Origin: an uncultured Rhodobacterales bacterium
GTDB lineage: Bacteria > Pseudomonadota > Alphaproteobacteria > Rhodobacterales > Rhodobacteraceae
Reading direction: 5' to 3'
Length of the DNA: 35,069 bases
Assembly: GCA_903845215.1 (NCBI GenBank)
Contig: CAIMWI010000027.1
Span: 1 to 35,069 of the forward strand
Position numbers and translations under genes: made by a program
In this document: one piece after another, positions 25,096 through 32,638 of the stretch
How positions within the stretch are numbered: position 1 is the stretch's first letter
Layout: the number at the start of each line of letters is the position of its first letter
Notes under the pieces: generated by a model
Database searches by the model: none
Told to the model about the DNA's origin: nothing
The model's input: only the letters and a program-made list of their open reading frames with translations

Positions 25096-26349
25096 ATGAT
25101 GGCAGAGGGTTTACCAGCGCGGCGCGCGGTTTTGGACTTGTTGGACGGTGTCTTAAGCAAGGGTATCAGCTTGGCCGAGCAGGGCGATGCGCCCTTGGCA
25201 GGCCTGTCGGCGGGCGACAAGGCGCGCGCGCAGCGTTTGGCCTCTGCGGTGCTGCGGCAGGCCGAGCCGATTGACCGGATGCTGGGGGCGCATTTGCACA
25301 AAGAACCGCCCTTGGCCGTTCTGAACATTCTGCGGCTGGCAGTGACCGAATTGGCCGAGGGTGGCGCGGCGCACGGGGTGGTGAATTCCGCTGTCGAACT
25401 GGCGCGGCGCGATAAGACCACGCAGGGCTTGGCCGGTTTGGTCAACGCCGTCTTGCGCAAGTTTGCCCCGCCCGTTGTGATTGCAGGGCCGGTACAACGG
25501 GTGCCGGGATGGCTGCGGCAGGCTTTGGTCGCACGCTATGGCAAGGTGGCGGTGGGCAAGATGGAAGAGGTGCAGGCGCGCACGCCCGTGGTAGATTTGA
25601 CTTTGCGCCAAGGTACCGCGGCAAGCAGTATTGCAGGGGCAGGGGTACTACCGACGGGATCGCTGCGGATCGGGGCGGGGGGGCAAATCTCGGCCCTGCC
25701 AGGCTATTCCGAGGGGGCGTTTTGGGTGCAGGACGCAGCCGCAGCTCTTGCCGTGCGGATGTTGGGCGATGTGAGTGGCCTGTCGGTGCTGGATGTCTGT
25801 GCGGCACCGGGGGGCAAAACTTTGCAACTGGCCGATGGCGGGGCAGAGGTGACGGCGCTTGATATCTCTGGCCCGCGTCTGGTGCGTTTGCAGGAGAATT
25901 TGGCGCGCACCGGGTTGCGGGCCAAGATCGTCACGGCTGATGCATTGCAGTGGACGCCACCAACCCTTTATGACGCCATCGTGCTGGATGCGCCGTGTTC
26001 GGCCACAGGCACAATCCGTCGGCACCCAGACTTGCCCTTTTTGCGCCAGCCGTCGGATGTTGCGGGCTTGGTGGAATTACAGGCCCGCCTGCTGGACCGC
26101 GCTTTGGGCTGGCTGAAACCCGGTGGGCGGCTGGTCTATTGCACCTGCTCGCTGTTGCAAGACGAGGGTGAGGGGCAGATTGCCGCCGCTTTGGCGCGCC
26201 ATACGGGGTTGGTCATGCTGCAGCCCACGATTGCAGGCGTCGATCCAGCTTGGATGACGGCGCGAGGCTTAAGGGTAAGACCCGATTACTGGGCCGAGGC
26301 GGGCGGGATGGACGGATTCTATATGGCCTGTCTGCAAACACCATCATAA
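25096..26349 (+). CDS. rsmB: 16S rRNA (cytosine-C5) methyltransferase, RsmB family
   Basis: A 417-residue RsmB-type enzyme that methylates 16S rRNA C967 using AdoMet. Residues about 5-130 are the NusB-like RNA-binding domain (ARRAVLDLLDGVL, then LVNAVLRKF). The methyltransferase follows: AdoMet loop VLDVCAAPGGKTLQL near residue 234, ALDISGPRLVRLQENLAR, the motif IV Cys in DAPCSATGTIRRHPD near 300, and the catalytic Cys351 in YCTCSLLQDEGE. The start uses one of two adjacent ATGs (25096/25099). It converges on the SDR gene with 15 bp between stops; a CCCAAG/CTTGGG stem spans that gap without a clear T-run. Confidence 0.95.
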   Translation: MMAEGLPARRAVLDLLDGVLSKGISLAEQGDAPLAGLSAGDKARAQRLASAVLRQAEPIDRMLGAHLHKEPPLAVLNILRLAVTELAEGGAAHGVVNSAVELARRDKTTQGLAGLVNAVLRKFAPPVVIAGPVQRVPGWLRQALVARYGKVAVGKMEEVQARTPVVDLTLRQGTAASSIAGAGVLPTGSLRIGAGGQISALPGYSEGAFWVQDAAAALAVRMLGDVSGLSVLDVCAAPGGKTLQLADGGAEVTALDISGPRLVRLQENLARTGLRAKIVTADALQWTPPTLYDAIVLDAPCSATGTIRRHPDLPFLRQPSDVAGLVELQARLLDRALGWLKPGGRLVYCTCSLLQDEGEGQIAAALARHTGLVMLQPTIAGVDPAWMTARGLRVRPDYWAEAGGMDGFYMACLQTPS

Positions 26350-26364
26350 CGCCGCCCAAGGGCC

Positions 26365-27096
26365 TTACTTGGGGGCGAACATCCGGTAATAGGCCCAATC
26401 TGGCAAGAACTGCGACAGCCGGAACAGCCAAGAAAAGACGACGGGGAAGCTTTTTTTGAACGCTTCCCCTGTCATCAGGGTCATCATATGGGCCGCTGCG
26501 GCCTCTGGCTCCATCAAGAATGGCATGGCGAAGGTGTTTTTGTCGGTCAATCGGGTGCGGATAAAACCCGGGTTGGCGAGTTGCACTTTGATGCCCGTGC
26601 CACGCAAATCGGCGTAAAGGCATTCCGCCAAAGCCATCACGCCGGCTTTGCTGGCCTGATAGCCCATGGCCCCCGGCAATCCGCGAAAGCCAGACAACGA
26701 GCCTGTTAGCACGATATGCCCCGATCCGCGCGCAACCATAGCGGGCAGCACCGCGCCCAAAACCCGCGCACAGCCGGTGAAATTGACATCGCACATTTGC
26801 ACAAAGGCTGCACCATCAAGCGCATCGGCGGGCATGGGGGTGTAAACGCCCGCCAGCCAGACCATGCCGTCGATAGGACCAATCTGTGCCGCAACGGCGG
26901 CCACAGCGGCGCCGTCGCTGACATCAAGGGGGGCTGCAATGGCCCCCGGAAGCGTCGCACAGGCCTCGGCCAACCGGTCCGCACTGCGCGCCGACAGGAT
27001 CAGGTTGGCCCCCGCGCGGTGCATCTGCTGGGCCAGCGCCAGACCAAGACCTTCCGAGGCACCAACCAGCCAGTAGCGCTTACCCTCTAGGGTCAT
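26365..27096 (-). CDS. Short-chain dehydrogenase/reductase of the RpoE stress operon
   Basis: A 243-residue SDR. The nucleotide loop is VGASEGLG (residues 11-18). The catalytic residues are a Ser at 133 or 135 (LTGSLSG), Tyr146 and Lys150 (YQASK). NPGFIRTRLTDKN follows the active site. The C-terminus (FSWLFRLSQFLPDWAYYRMF) is aromatic and could touch the membrane. The substrate is unknown. It is the last gene of the operon 29777-26365; its ATG overlaps the DUF3833 stop (ATGA). Homologous SDRs occupy the same place next to rpoE-chrR in R. sphaeroides, where the operon belongs to the singlet-oxygen regulon (as I recall from that literature). Confidence 0.92.
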   Translation of the reverse strand: MTLEGKRYWLVGASEGLGLALAQQMHRAGANLILSARSADRLAEACATLPGAIAAPLDVSDGAAVAAVAAQIGPIDGMVWLAGVYTPMPADALDGAAFVQMCDVNFTGCARVLGAVLPAMVARGSGHIVLTGSLSGFRGLPGAMGYQASKAGVMALAECLYADLRGTGIKVQLANPGFIRTRLTDKNTFAMPFLMEPEAAAAHMMTLMTGEAFKKSFPVVFSWLFRLSQFLPDWAYYRMFAPK

Positions 27097-27674
27097 GGCG
27101 CGGTCACTGGCGCGGCGACCATGGGGTCAGCGGGACGCATGGTGGCGACCAATTCAGCCATTTTGATCCCAAATTTACGAAACTGGCTGCGGTTCATGAT
27201 CGTGCCGTTGGGCATAAGATACATCCAATCCACCACGTTCAAAACATGGCCCCCCGAGGCTGCCGGTAGGCGGATCTTATAGCGCATTTGCACGGCATTG
27301 CCTTCGACACGGCCCAGACCCGCGCCGACAAGATCATCAGCAGCGGCGTTCAAGACCCCATCAGCCCCCAGCGTCAGGTCCCAGGCGCGGTTCTGCTCTA
27401 CGCCCGAATCGTATAAAAAGCGTTCCGTCAAACGGCATTGGTTTTCATGCCATGTGCCGTGCATCTGCGCCACAAAGCGCGAAGTGACGCGGCCAAGCGG
27501 TCCAAAAATCACGCCCTCGCACAGGATCGGGCCGTTTAGATGGCGGCGCGCGTCGAACTTTGGGCCAAGGGTTGCATATTGCGCAGGGCTTTGCGCGCGA
27601 AAGCCCAAATAGCGGGGCAGAATAAGCAACGCAACCAACGCCAAGACAATCAGGGCGATCAGGGCAGACAACAT
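27093..27674 (-). CDS. DUF3833 domain protein
   Basis: A 193-residue protein with one N-terminal membrane helix (LSALIALIVLALVALLIL) and a periplasmic or lipocalin-like beta domain typical of DUF3833. Conserved bits are NGPILCEGVIFGPLGRVTSRF, TERFLYDSG, and DWMYLMPNGTIMNRSQFRKFG. The function is unknown. The ATG at 27674 touches the stop of the DUF1365 gene (TGATG) with GAGGTG upstream; a TTG one codon earlier is less likely. DUF3833, DUF1365, an FAD oxidoreductase and an SDR form a recurring set beside ECF sigma/ChrR pairs, so a role in lipid or envelope response to singlet oxygen is inferred. Confidence 0.9.
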   Translation of the reverse strand: MLSALIALIVLALVALLILPRYLGFRAQSPAQYATLGPKFDARRHLNGPILCEGVIFGPLGRVTSRFVAQMHGTWHENQCRLTERFLYDSGVEQNRAWDLTLGADGVLNAAADDLVGAGLGRVEGNAVQMRYKIRLPAASGGHVLNVVDWMYLMPNGTIMNRSQFRKFGIKMAELVATMRPADPMVAAPVTAP

Positions 27675-28420
27675 CAAGACACCTCAGAGGTCGGGGGTTT
27701 CGGACGGGGGCGAAAGACCGCACCCTTGGCCCAAAGCTTCAGGGCCTGCCAATGGATCAAGGCCAAAACGCGGCGCGACCCGAAGGGGCGGCGCAGCAGC
27801 GCCCATAAAATGCTGGTATTGGTCAAGGGACGCAGCGGGCCTGTCAGCGTGGCAATCAAACCATCCTCGCCCGCCTCGTAGGTGATGACGATGTTCAAAC
27901 GATCTGCGCGCAGATCAAGCCGAAAGGTATAGCCGCCTGCGATGGCTTGAAAGGGCGATACATGGAAGATTTTCTGGGCACAAAGATGATCTTCGGGCCC
28001 AATCGGCCCATGATCGGCGCGGTGGCAAAGGTAGGAATGGCGGTCGCCAAAGGTATTTGTCACCTCTGCCACAAAGGCGCGCAGGCCCGTGGCATCCTCG
28101 GCCAGCCAAAAGGCCACGGGGTTGAAGACATGGCCCAAAAGGCGCGGCTGGGCCAGAAGGCGCACCTGCGTTGGGCTGGGCAGGCCATGGCTGGCCAGAA
28201 CTTCGCGCAACCAAACGGCACCGCGCCCTTGCTTTGGGGCCCCGCCGTGGTCGGCATCGTGCAGGGCCGCAAGGTTGGCGCGGTTGCGCGAAAAAAGCGC
28301 TGGGGTCGGCACACAGGCTTCGGCATCAAGAAGCACATAGTCGACGCTGTAGCGAAAGCTGTTTGCAATCGCCCCTTTGCGGCCGTGGAACGTGTGTCCG
28401 GCCAGATGCTGCACCCTCAT
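27674..28420 (-). CDS. DUF1365 domain protein
   Basis: A 248-residue DUF1365 protein. Typical blocks are LAGHTFHGRKG and FRYSVDYVLLDAEA at the N-terminus, RLLAQPRLLGHVFNPVAFWL in the centre, AEVTNTFGDRHSYL, and QKIFHVSPFQAIAGGYTF. The family has no proven reaction but regularly accompanies FAD amine-oxidase-like and cyclopropane-fatty-acid synthase genes, and is thought to act on fatty acyl chains. The ATG at 28420 is the first in the homologous region and is overlapped (ATGA) by a 23-codon reading frame upstream. No cyclopropane synthase gene lies in this operon. Confidence 0.92.
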   Translation of the reverse strand: MRVQHLAGHTFHGRKGAIANSFRYSVDYVLLDAEACVPTPALFSRNRANLAALHDADHGGAPKQGRGAVWLREVLASHGLPSPTQVRLLAQPRLLGHVFNPVAFWLAEDATGLRAFVAEVTNTFGDRHSYLCHRADHGPIGPEDHLCAQKIFHVSPFQAIAGGYTFRLDLRADRLNIVITYEAGEDGLIATLTGPLRPLTNTSILWALLRRPFGSRRVLALIHWQALKLWAKGAVFRPRPKPPTSEVS

Positions 28421-28488
28421 GGCCGCACCTGAGGGCCAAAGCCGAAGCGCCGCGGGCGGGGGGTGTTTGTGCTGGGCGACCAGATCAT
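28417..28488 (-). CDS. Putative 23-residue mini-ORF bridging two operon genes
   Basis: A 23-codon frame (MIWSPSTNTPRPRRF, then GFGPQVRP) starts in an ATGA overlap with the FAD-oxidoreductase stop and ends in an ATGA overlap with the DUF1365 start. GAGG lies four bases before its ATG. It fills the only gap in an otherwise overlapping operon. It may be a translated coupling peptide or a chance frame; there is no family I recognise and the composition is Pro/Arg rich. Confidence 0.3.
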   Translation of the reverse strand: MIWSPSTNTPRPRRFGFGPQVRP

Positions 28489-29777
28489 GCAGCCTCGCTT
28501 AGGGAACGGCGCGCTTGCAGGGCCGTCGCCACATCGGCGGCCGAGGCAAAGCCGTCTTCGTGAAAGCCGTTTTTCATCCATGCGCCGCAGAACCAAGTTG
28601 CGGACTGCCCATTGATGGCACGGATTTTTTCTTGGGCGGCCAAGGCGGGCTGGTCATAGACCGGATGGTGAAAGGTGCGCACCTGATGGATCAGGCTTTC
28701 GTCAATCGGTCGGGTCGGGTTCAGCGTCACAAAAAGCGGGTCGTCTTTGGGAATTGGCTGCAGCGAATTCATCCAATAGGTCAGGCCGATCCGATCTGGT
28801 CGCGGACCGACAGGTTCTGCATAGTTCCAAGAGGCCCAGATGCGGCGCGACTTGGGCATTTGCGACGGGTCGGCGTGCAAGATCGCCTGATTGGGTTGGT
28901 AGCGAATGGCCGAGAGTGCGGCTGTTTCCACGGGTGTCGGATCGCTCAAAAGGCGCAGGGTGTAGTCGGAATGGGTGGCAAAGACCACCTCGTCAAACCT
29001 TTCCCACTCGCCGCCGACAGCGCGGACCAAAGCACAATCCGCCGTGCGCCGCACCCCTGCGATGGGCGTAGCGGCCCTGATTTCAACCCCATGGCGGGTA
29101 AGGTCGGCCGCTAGCCGGCGGACATATTCGACCGATCCGCCCTGAACGGTGAACCAGGGATGATGTTTCCAAACCCCCATCAGCCCATGGTTCTTGAAAA
29201 ACCGGATCAGCGCTTCGGCTGGGAAGTCAAGCATGCCGGCCGAGGGGGTTGACCAAATGGCACCCGTGAATGGCGCGATGTAATGATCGCGAAACGCGTC
29301 TGACATCCGCATCGTGCGCAACAAATCACGAAGGGTCATGCCGGGGGTCAATAGGCTGTCAGCGTGGCGGTGAAAGCGCAAAATATCGGCGAGCATCCGC
29401 AGATAGCGCGGATTCACCAGATTACGGCGTTGCGCAAACAACGTATTCAGGCTGCGCAACCCATATTCCAGCGCCCCACCTTGGATCGAGCAGGCAAAAC
29501 TCATATTCGAGGGGGCAATCGGCACGTTGAGCTTATCAAACAAAGCCGTCAGGCGCGGGTAATTGATCTTGTTGAACACGATAAAACCCATGTCGACAGG
29601 CTGATCGCCGCGCTTACCGGCGATTACGGTCGTGGCATGGCCGCCCAAACTGGCCCCCGCCTCAAACAAAACGACATGATGATCTTCGGCCAGCAGATGG
29701 GCGGCAGACATGCCCGAAATCCCAGCCCCGATAACGGCAATGCGGCGGGCAGGGACAGGCGACGTTTCAAAGGGCAT
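28485..29777 (-). CDS. FAD-dependent oxidoreductase (amine-oxidase-like) of the RpoE operon
   Basis: A 430-residue flavoprotein with the N-terminal dinucleotide motif IAVIGAGISGMSAAHLL (Gly residues at 17-22) and an FEAGASLGGHA second segment. Further blocks are VDMGFIVFNKINYPRL, FACSIQGGALEYG, AIWSTPSAGMLDFPA, VQGGSVEYVRRL, and a C-terminal FCGAWMKNGFHEDGFASA that closes the FAD site. Relatives adjacent to rpoE-chrR in R. sphaeroides have been linked to modifying methylated or cyclopropane fatty acyl chains (furan fatty acid work, from memory). GGAG lies five bases before the ATG, and the RpoE-type promoter at 29801-29830 gives a leader of about 18 bases. It is the first gene of the operon. 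Confidence 0.92.
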   Translation of the reverse strand: MPFETSPVPARRIAVIGAGISGMSAAHLLAEDHHVVLFEAGASLGGHATTVIAGKRGDQPVDMGFIVFNKINYPRLTALFDKLNVPIAPSNMSFACSIQGGALEYGLRSLNTLFAQRRNLVNPRYLRMLADILRFHRHADSLLTPGMTLRDLLRTMRMSDAFRDHYIAPFTGAIWSTPSAGMLDFPAEALIRFFKNHGLMGVWKHHPWFTVQGGSVEYVRRLAADLTRHGVEIRAATPIAGVRRTADCALVRAVGGEWERFDEVVFATHSDYTLRLLSDPTPVETAALSAIRYQPNQAILHADPSQMPKSRRIWASWNYAEPVGPRPDRIGLTYWMNSLQPIPKDDPLFVTLNPTRPIDESLIHQVRTFHHPVYDQPALAAQEKIRAINGQSATWFCGAWMKNGFHEDGFASAADVATALQARRSLSEAA

Positions 29778-29800
29778 GTTGGCTCCATTAAGGTATGTGT

Positions 29801-29830
29801 CAGTTACGCGCCCCGTAGAGCACTGGATCA
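29801..29830 (-). promoter_or_regulatory. Predicted RpoE (ECF) promoter of the FAD-oxidoreductase operon
   Basis: On the - strand TGATCC (29830-29825), an 18-base spacer ending GGGGCGCG, and TAACTG (29806-29801). The architecture is the same as the facing promoter of rpoE, and TGATCC agrees with the -35 element I recall for RpoE of R. sphaeroides. Confidence 0.75.
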
Positions 29831-29853
29831 ATATTTGGGCACATGGCGGGCTG

Positions 29854-29883
29854 TGATCCAATCTTTGATGTGGCGCGTAACAC
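29854..29883 (+). promoter_or_regulatory. Predicted RpoE (ECF) autoregulatory promoter of rpoE-chrR
   Basis: TGATCC (29854-29859), an 18-base spacer ending GTGGCGCG, and TAACAC (29878-29883). Its -35 box is 23 bases from that of the divergent operon promoter. Transcription would start near 29890, giving an rpoE leader of about 107 bases. Confidence 0.75.
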
Positions 29884-29996
29884 AGTTTATGATGATAACA
29901 TCCTCTTTTGTGGCGAATGCCGATAGACGTGCTGACGTTCGTGCCTATGGTGCGATCACGCAGGCGTCTGCGGTTCGGCAAAAGGGAAGCAGGCAG

Positions 29997-30542
29997 GTGG
30001 CGGCACAAGAGACAGATTGGTCGGCCGTTATGATCGCGGTGCGCGACGGGCGCGATCGCACTGCGTTTGCCGCCCTGTTTGGGCATTTTGCGCCAAGGTT
30101 GAAATCCTATCTGATGAAATCAGGGGCCACGCCCAGCAAGGCCGAAGATTGTGTGCAAGATGTCATGGCCACTTTATGGCACAAGGCAGCCCAATTTGAC
30201 CCAGAGCGCGCAGCGGTTTCAACGTGGATTTATACCATCGCGCGCAACCGGATGATTGACATGATGCGGCGCGAACGCCGCCCTGACCCCGAAGCCATGC
30301 CATGGGACCAAGACGCTGAACCCGATCAGGCCGAGGTTTATGCCGCAGCCGAAGAGGGACGCCTGTTAAGCGCTGCCTTGGCCGACTTGCCCGAAAAGCA
30401 GCGCAGTCTGATCCAACGCGCCTTTTACGGTGATCTGTCCCATTCCGAAATTGCACTTGAAACGGGTTTGCCCTTGGGCACAATAAAATCGCGCATTCGT
30501 CTGGCTTTGGACAGGCTGCGCTCCAAAATGACGGAAAGCTAA
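29997..30542 (+). CDS. rpoE: ECF sigma factor RpoE (group IV, singlet-oxygen response)
   Basis: A 181-residue ECF sigma factor very like RpoE of R. sphaeroides, which turns on the transcriptional response to singlet oxygen once its anti-sigma ChrR is removed. Region 2 contains FAALFGHFAPRLKSYLMKSG and the -10-binding stretch AEDCVQDVMATLWHKA with STWIYTIARNRMIDMMRRE. Region 4 contains LPEKQRSLIQRAFYGDLSHS and the helix-turn-helix ETGLPLGTIKSRIRLALDRL. The frame is open far upstream, but homology begins around QETDWSAVM, so the GTG at 29997 is chosen; its ribosome site is weak (GCAGG nearby). ATGs at 29889/29892 lie at the predicted transcript start and are unlikely. chrR follows after four bases. 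Confidence 0.95.
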   Translation: MAAQETDWSAVMIAVRDGRDRTAFAALFGHFAPRLKSYLMKSGATPSKAEDCVQDVMATLWHKAAQFDPERAAVSTWIYTIARNRMIDMMRRERRPDPEAMPWDQDAEPDQAEVYAAAEEGRLLSAALADLPEKQRSLIQRAFYGDLSHSEIALETGLPLGTIKSRIRLALDRLRSKMTES

Positions 30543-30546
30543 GCTG

Positions 30547-31200
30547 ATGACGACATGTTCTTCGATCCGCCACCATCTGAATGATGCCCTGTTGATGGGC
30601 TATGCCTCTGGCCATCTGAGCGAGGCCTTTGGCCTTGTGGTGGCGACCCATGTGACATTGTGTGACGATTGCCGCGCAAGACTGGAAAGCTTAGAGGCAC
30701 TGGGCGGCGCTGTGATCGAATCCGAGCAAGAGACGCCGGTCAGCACCGAAGCTTTGGCGCGGATGATGGCGCGGTTGGATGTGCCTGTGGTAGCGGCCCC
30801 GCCTATAGCGCGGCGCAAAAGCAGCTTACCGGCGCCCGTGGCCGCTTATGTCGGGGGCGATCTGGGGTCTGTCAAATGGCGGCCGGTGGGCGGGGGTGTG
30901 CGGCAAGCAATCTTGCCCACAGGGTCGCAAGCCACGGCAAGGTTGTTGCACATTCCCGCAGGCCAAGCCGTGCCTGACCACGGCCACCGCGGCACAGAAC
31001 TGACGCTGGTGTTGCGCGGCGCGTTTCGCGATGCGACCGACCGCTTTGGGCCGGGGGACTTGGAGATTGCGGACGAGGATTTGTCGCACAAGCCCGTGGC
31101 AGAAGCGGGCGAGGATTGCATATGCTTGGCTGCCACCGATGCGCCTTTGCGTTTTTTGGGGATTATTCCGCGCCTGATGCAGCCTTTGTTCCGCATCTAG
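30547..31200 (+). CDS. chrR: Zinc anti-sigma factor ChrR
   Basis: A 217-residue cupin-type ZAS anti-sigma factor that holds RpoE inactive until singlet oxygen. The anti-sigma domain (about 1-85) has an early His pair (H9/H10) and the H35-x3-C39-x2-C42 motif in ATHVTLCDDCRA, matching the zinc ligands of R. sphaeroides ChrR. The cupin domain (about 105-200) keeps its second zinc set: H145, H147 and E151 in PDHGHRGTELTLVL, and H181 in DEDLSHKPVAE. GGGVRQAILPTG and DCICLAATDAPLRFLG are near-identical to the known protein. It starts four bases after rpoE, ensuring balanced synthesis. An extra Cys at residue 4 is not part of the known site. Confidence 0.97.
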   Translation: MTTCSSIRHHLNDALLMGYASGHLSEAFGLVVATHVTLCDDCRARLESLEALGGAVIESEQETPVSTEALARMMARLDVPVVAAPPIARRKSSLPAPVAAYVGGDLGSVKWRPVGGGVRQAILPTGSQATARLLHIPAGQAVPDHGHRGTELTLVLRGAFRDATDRFGPGDLEIADEDLSHKPVAEAGEDCICLAATDAPLRFLGIIPRLMQPLFRI

Positions 31201-31219
31201 ACGGCGGCCTGAAAGAAAT

Positions 31220-31270
31220 GGGGGCCAACCCCCGCACCCCAGAAGTATTTTTGCCGAAATGAAGGGTGGG
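31220..31270. repeat. Dispersed gene-end repeat, diverged copy C
   Basis: GGGGG (31220-31224), loop CCAA and CCCCC (31229-31233) form a hairpin followed by GCACCCCAGAAG, then TATTTTTGCCGAAATGAAGG. The order of parts is the same as in copy B and it lies between convergent genes (chrR and the cation transporter), but the core is diverged. Confidence 0.5.
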
Positions 31271-31288
31271 GGCAACGCGGTTAGGCGC

Positions 31289-32176
31289 CTAAATCACCAC
31301 GATTCCGCTGTGTTTGGCTTTGAACTCGGGTTCGACATGGATGGTGACCACACAGCCTTCGACAACCGTCTTCAGCCCTGCCTCGACCCTGTCGCACAGA
31401 TCATGGGCTTGCGAGACAGAGAGCGTGCCGGGAACCACCAAATGAAACTCGATAAAGGTGGCGGCCCCAGCGGTGCGGGTGCGCAGATCATGGGCTTCGA
31501 CCGCGCCGACCGCTTCGGTGGCAATGATGCGGCGGACTTCGGTAAGGACATCGTCTGAAAGCGATTCATCCAGCAGGCCAGACAGGCTGTCGTGAATGAC
31601 ACGCCAGCCCGACCAAAGGATGTTGACGGCCACAAAAGCCGCCAAGGCCGGATCAAGCCAATACCAGCCCGTCTCGATCGCCAAAAGAACCCCCAGCGTC
31701 ACCACAACCGATGACACCACGTCCAGATACAAATGCTTGCCATCGGCCACCAAGGCCGGAGAGCGGGCGCGCCGCCCATTGTGGATCAAGACCCAAGCCC
31801 AGACCCCGTTCAACACCGAGGCCAGTGCGTTGACAAGCAGCCCTTGCAGCGGCGCGTGCAAGACCTGCGGGTTGGTCCAAGCCCCCCAAGCCTGATGCAA
31901 AATGGCCAAGGCCGCTACGATGACCATAACGCCTTCCAGAATGGCCGAGAACAACTCTGCCTTATGGTGTCCGTAGGGGTGGTTTGCGTCAGCTGGCAAG
32001 GCTGCGACCCGGATCGCAACAAGGGCCGCAATGGCTGTCACCACATTGACCGTGTTTTCCAATGCATCCGACAGCAAAGCGACCGAGCCTGTCATGGCCC
32101 AAGCCAAAAGCTTCAGACCCAGAACCGCAAGGCCCAGCACGATACTGCCGATCCCGAGTTTGACGACTTTGGTCAT
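31289..32176 (-). CDS. Cation diffusion facilitator (CDF) family transporter
   Basis: A 295-residue CDF exporter that uses the proton gradient to move Zn, Fe, Mn or similar ions out of the cytoplasm. About six membrane segments lie in residues 8-200, followed by a cytoplasmic domain from SLSGLLDESLSDDVL onward. TM2 carries SDALENTVNVV; TM5 carries the HLYLD metal motif in DGKHLYLDVVSS. HPYGHHKAELFS is the loop signature. In the FieF/ZitB numbering the second TM2 acidic ligand appears as Asn or Glu, so metal choice is open. The ATG at 32176 starts the homologous region, with AAGG upstream; an in-frame ATG farther out at 32239 adds only unrelated sequence. It is divergent from infA. Confidence 0.92.
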   Translation of the reverse strand: MTKVVKLGIGSIVLGLAVLGLKLLAWAMTGSVALLSDALENTVNVVTAIAALVAIRVAALPADANHPYGHHKAELFSAILEGVMVIVAALAILHQAWGAWTNPQVLHAPLQGLLVNALASVLNGVWAWVLIHNGRRARSPALVADGKHLYLDVVSSVVVTLGVLLAIETGWYWLDPALAAFVAVNILWSGWRVIHDSLSGLLDESLSDDVLTEVRRIIATEAVGAVEAHDLRTRTAGAATFIEFHLVVPGTLSVSQAHDLCDRVEAGLKTVVEGCVVTIHVEPEFKAKHSGIVVI

Positions 32177-32291
32177 GGATGGCCTTTGAACACGAAGCTG
32201 CAGGCATTGGCCCATACCAACCTCTGCCGCTTGGATCAAGCGCCTTGGCCGTCACCAAAGCTGGCCGATAACGCCATCCCTTACTTTCCGC

Positions 32292-32320
32292 TTGAAACGG
32301 GGGCCATTCAGGCGCATATC
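32292..32320 (+). promoter_or_regulatory. Predicted promoter for infA
   Basis: TTGAAA (32292-32297), a 17-base spacer and CATATC (32315-32320). The -35 is strong and the -10 weak for sigma-70. The CTTGAAA...CATAT pattern also has some resemblance to heat-shock (RpoH) promoters of alphaproteobacteria. Confidence 0.4.
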
Positions 32321-32374
32321 GCGCTCGCAACCTGCAATCCATTCGGACGCGGGTAAACCCTATTTGGAGAGACC

Positions 32375-32593
32375 ATGGCCAAGGAAGAGCTTCTCGAATT
32401 CCCCGGTGTCGTGAAAGAACTCTTGCCGAATGCGACATTCAAGGTTGAGCTCGAAAATGGCCATGAATTGATCGCAGTGATGGCAGGCAAGATGCGCAAA
32501 AACCGCATCCGTGTTCTGGCAGGCGACAAGGTGCAGGTGGAAATGACCCCCTACGACCTGTCGAAAGGCCGCATCAACTATCGTTTCAAGTGA
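32375..32593 (+). CDS. infA: Translation initiation factor IF-1
   Basis: A 72-residue single OB-fold IF-1, which occupies the 30S A-site during initiation. The sequence is almost the textbook protein: [76 protein letters not shown] lies upstream of the ATG. It is followed by maf, RNase E/G, yacG and tRNA-Phe, an order familiar from Rhodobacterales. Confidence 0.99.
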   Translation: MAKEELLEFPGVVKELLPNATFKVELENGHELIAVMAGKMRKNRIRVLAGDKVQVEMTPYDLSKGRINYRFK

Positions 32594-32638
32594 CAGCGTG
32601 CTGACCCTTTGGCGGGCCGCAACGCAAGGCTGGGCGCA

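Noticed and set aside
28435-28500. A + strand phrase VFVLGDQI resembling the start of FeS-type photolyase/cryptochrome proteins
   Set aside because: It continues only antisense to the FAD-oxidoreductase C-terminus, and further residues do not fit a photolyase; probably chance, though photolyases do accompany such loci.
29364-29996. Long N-terminal extension of rpoE
   Set aside because: It overlaps the divergent FAD gene and both promoters; the homologous sigma factor starts near 29997.
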